Part shown: positions 8,824-10,734 of the stretch, piece after piece
Layout of the letters: each line of letters opens with the position of its first letter
Numbering within the stretch: position 1 is the stretch's first letter
Assembly (NCBI RefSeq): GCF_000611645.1
Contig: NW_014012218.1
Span: 4,099-14,832 of the forward strand
Reading direction: 5' to 3'
Source: Monoraphidium neglectum
Lineage: Eukaryota > Chlorophyta > Chlorophyceae > Sphaeropleales > Selenastraceae
DNA length: 10,734 bases
Notes under the pieces: generated by a model
What the model saw: the letters and a program-made list of their open reading frames with translations, nothing else
The model's database searches: none
What the model was told of the DNA's origin: nothing
Made by a program: the position numbers and the translations under genes

Positions 8824-10246
8824 ATGGCCACCCGCAACCCAAACCTCAACAACATCGCCGCGCTGAAGCTCGCCGCGGCCGCGGCGGTCGCGGCCGCGGA
8901 CTCCGGCGATGCCGAGCTAAGGGGACCCCGCGGGGAGTGGTGGTGGACGGGCCGCAAGCCGTGGCAGTGCCCGGGATACGACGAGAAGGCCGGCGTGCTC
9001 AGGTGGGCGCGCCGCCCGAGGCGCAGGGCGCGGCGGGGGGCCCCGGGCCCAAGCAAGGGGGTGCAGGCGGCGCGGCCGCATCGGTGGGGGCACGGGATCC
9101 ACGGCGGCGCTGGCGTGCGCGTTCTGCTGCCTCAGTATGGCTGGGAGATCTGCTTTTTCTCTGCAAGGCGGTGGCCACCACGGTCGGCGCCGTCCACCAA
9201 ACAGCGCCTGCAGCTTCCAGCGCCTCTCACAGCGGCAGCACCCTGGCCCCCCCCCTGGCTCGTCCCCCTCCGCACCCACCTCCCCCCGCCGCCTTGGCTT
9301 GGACTGCTCCGCGCCCCCCAGGGCGCTGCCGCAGCCGAGCACGGCGACCAGCAGCAGGCAGCAGGTGCTGGACTACTTTGACAACTGCTGGGCGCTGACA
9401 GAGGTGCTGTTCAGCTGCCTTCAGGGCGGCGACGCCTTTGTGCGGCAGCCCTACCACCAGCTGCGCCACCCCATGATGTTCTACTACGGTGCGCGCCGCG
9501 TGTTTGACCGGGGTTTGACCGCATTGCTCTGAGCGATGGAGAAAGCCCTTGTGGTGCATGCAGTTTGCGCTGCAGCGGTCGAGATGCGGGTGTGGTTTTC
9601 AGGGCGCGCGCCGTGTTGACCAAATGTGGCCGACGTCCGACATTCTGGAGTTAGCTGTTAGGGGCGGGGTCAAGGGGTTCGTCCTGGCCGCAGCGGGCTG
9701 GGAGACGCTGCAGCACAAATTTTTTCGCGCGCACTCAACTCCCCCCCCCCTCTCTCCCTTCCCTCCTTCCTCCCCTTCATTCCTCCTCCAGCCCACACTG
9801 CCGTGGTGTATGTGAACAAGTTCCGCGTGGCTGGGCTGCTGCAGGACGGGATCGACCCCTTCATCGAGCAGGTGGGGGGGCGTGAGGGGCGGCGGCTCCA
9901 AGGCAGACCGTTTTGGGGGTGTGCATGTATGACAACTGGGAGGGGGCTGTGCCGGCCGAATCGGACGGGAAGGCGGGCGGTTGGATGAGCACCGGGCGGC
10001 GGACGTCCGGAGCCCGCCAGATCGCGGTGTGCTTGCTTGGGGCAGCTTTTGGCGTGGGCACGTGTGCGCTCGCTCGCAGCACCCCCCTCGCCAACGCGCC
10101 TTCCTACATATCACATGTCTATCTCCGTCCGTCCGCAGCTGTTTGAGGTGGGGGTGGATGAGATGAGCTGGGACGACCTGAGCCAGGCCAAGGAGGACTG
10201 GCCGCCGGTCAGGGAGGCCTGGGCCTACAGGGGCAAGGCCTACAAG
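8824..10246 (+). CDS. OVOA: 5-histidylcysteine sulfoxide synthase (OvoA), 5' part (four exons, continues past right edge)
   Basis: Exons: 8824-9002, 9322-9488, 9792-9871 and 10139-10246, giving residues 1-178. OvoA is an iron enzyme that couples histidine and cysteine with O2 to form 5-histidylcysteine sulfoxide, the first step to ovothiol. Seen here: GEWWWTGRKPWQCPG (about 37-51), QQVLDYFDNCWALTEVLF (73-90), YHQLRHPMMFYYAHTAVVYV (104-123), VNKFRVAGLL, and VGVDEMSWDDL, the strongest OvoA signature. The fold is the N-terminal DinB-like domain; His 117 aligns with the first iron-ligand His of DinB-type sulfoxide synthases. The HxxxHxE motif, FGE-type catalytic domain and, in full-length forms, a C-terminal methyltransferase would lie beyond the window. 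Residue 116 (Ala, codon split G|CC) is usually Gly. Residues 17-25 are an Ala-rich run. The start at 8824 has a strong CACCATGG context; the frame is open upstream to 8290, with a Met at 8539, so an N-terminal extension cannot be excluded. The downstream intron is at least 488 nt. Confidence 0.88.
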
Positions 10247-10697
10247 GTGGGTGGGCCGGGGCGGCTGGGGGGACTGGGGGGTTGGCTGTCGCGTCCAGGG
10301 TCGCGCGTGTGTGGACGCGTGTGAGGTCGCGTGAGTGCATCTGCGGAGGGAGCAAGGGGATTCGGCGTGTCTGGGCCGCTCACACGGGCGAGACGTACGG
10401 GGGAGGTGGGGCGTGGGGAGTCGGGGCGCTTTGCTGCGCCGCGCTGTGCGTGTGTGAGGGGTGGGTGGCAGAGGGGTTGCAGCGGATCAGAGGGGGCACC
10501 GGCAGGAGGGTTCAACGAGCGAGAGGGCCGCGGTTGGAACCCGGAGACGCGATGGCCCGGCAGGCGGCCAGGTTCAATGAGGCAGACGCGCAAGGGGGGG
10601 GGCTGCGGCTCAAGCGGCCGGGTTGACCGAAATGCGGCTCGCAGTGGCGGCACAACAGCCGGAGGCGTGGCGCGCCACAGGGCTCTGCGACCGAGCG

Positions 10698-10734
<37 letters not shown>
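10247..10734 (+). other. OvoA intron 4, partial
   Basis: The donor GTGGGT follows exon 4 directly. No later OvoA block (helix before HxxxHxE, or the IHLETSS-type motif) was found in any frame up to the window end, so the whole stretch is read as intron. It is G-rich with many GGGG runs and ends in a (CA)n tract. A short open frame at about 10550-10623 has no family similarity that I recognise. Confidence 0.65.
10702..10734. repeat. (CA)n microsatellite at the right edge, in OvoA intron 4
   Basis: A pure CA run of 33 nt to the window end, in sense orientation with the gene. By analogy with the dioxygenase introns it may lie close to the next acceptor, just outside the window. An assembly break at the repeat is another reading. 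Confidence 0.9.

Noticed and set aside
8917..9342. Long minus-strand open frame opposite OvoA exon 1 and intron 1
   Set aside because: GC-rich antisense shadow; the plus strand carries conserved OvoA sequence and splice sites.
8824..10246. A functional gene cluster for ovothiol made of the three neighbours
   Set aside because: The known partner of OvoA is a PLP-dependent lyase (OvoB), which is not here; adjacency in an algal nuclear genome is weak evidence and the other genes have no established link.
10550..10626. Possible fifth OvoA exon (short open frame with an ATG)
   Set aside because: The peptide does not match the segment expected after the WPPV-R-YR-Y block and has no matching acceptor and phase that I could support.
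1..10734. A bacterial gene cluster or mobile element
   Set aside because: All recognisable genes are interrupted by spliceosomal introns, and no transposase, integrase, terminal inverted repeats or target duplications were seen.

Overview
The window looks like nuclear DNA of a GC-rich eukaryote. A chlorophyte green alga is the best guess, with a trebouxiophyte or chlamydomonad type most likely. The reasons are protein-coding sequence cut into short exons by many introns of roughly 220-450 nt, donors mostly of the form GTGNG, acceptors ending CAG or AG, strongly GC-ending codons, (CA)n and poly-C tracts inside introns, and a TGTAA box (the usual chlorophyte polyadenylation signal) downstream of one gene. 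No bacterial-style operon, RNA gene, mobile element or CRISPR array was seen. The taxon is an inference, not a recognition.

Three genes can be rebuilt by splicing together conserved blocks. (1) On the minus strand, from 2415 down past the left edge, is the 5' part of a DUF255/SPATA20-type thioredoxin-domain protein. Six exons are visible, covering residues 1-204, with a CHWC motif and an arginine-rich N-terminus that looks like a presequence. (2) On the plus strand, 3730-7278, is a complete nine-exon gene for a TauD/TfdA-family 2-oxoglutarate/Fe(II) dioxygenase of about 442 residues, with an H-x-D pair and a distal His. (3) On the plus strand, from 8824 past the right edge, is the first part (four exons, residues 1-178) of a 5-histidylcysteine sulfoxide synthase (OvoA), the first enzyme of ovothiol biosynthesis.

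Layout: 1-2415 minus-strand gene; 2416-3729 intergenic region between two divergent starts; 3730-7278 dioxygenase gene; 7279-8823 intergenic region holding the dioxygenase 3' end and the upstream region of OvoA; 8824-10734 OvoA exons 1-4 and the start of a long fourth intron, which runs into a (CA)n tract at the window edge. Exon joins were chosen because splicing restores continuous family-conserved sequence in one frame. In the two plus-strand genes and at five of the six minus-strand donors this uses GT-AG sites; the sixth donor appears to be GC.

The three products share broad redox or iron chemistry, but neighbours in an algal nuclear genome are not normally a functional unit, so no pathway link is claimed. 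Nothing here clearly forms an undescribed system. The most useful items are the algal OvoA gene, the orphan dioxygenase, a 30-nt micro-exon, a probable GC-AG intron, and sense-oriented (CA)n tracts close to several 3' splice sites.
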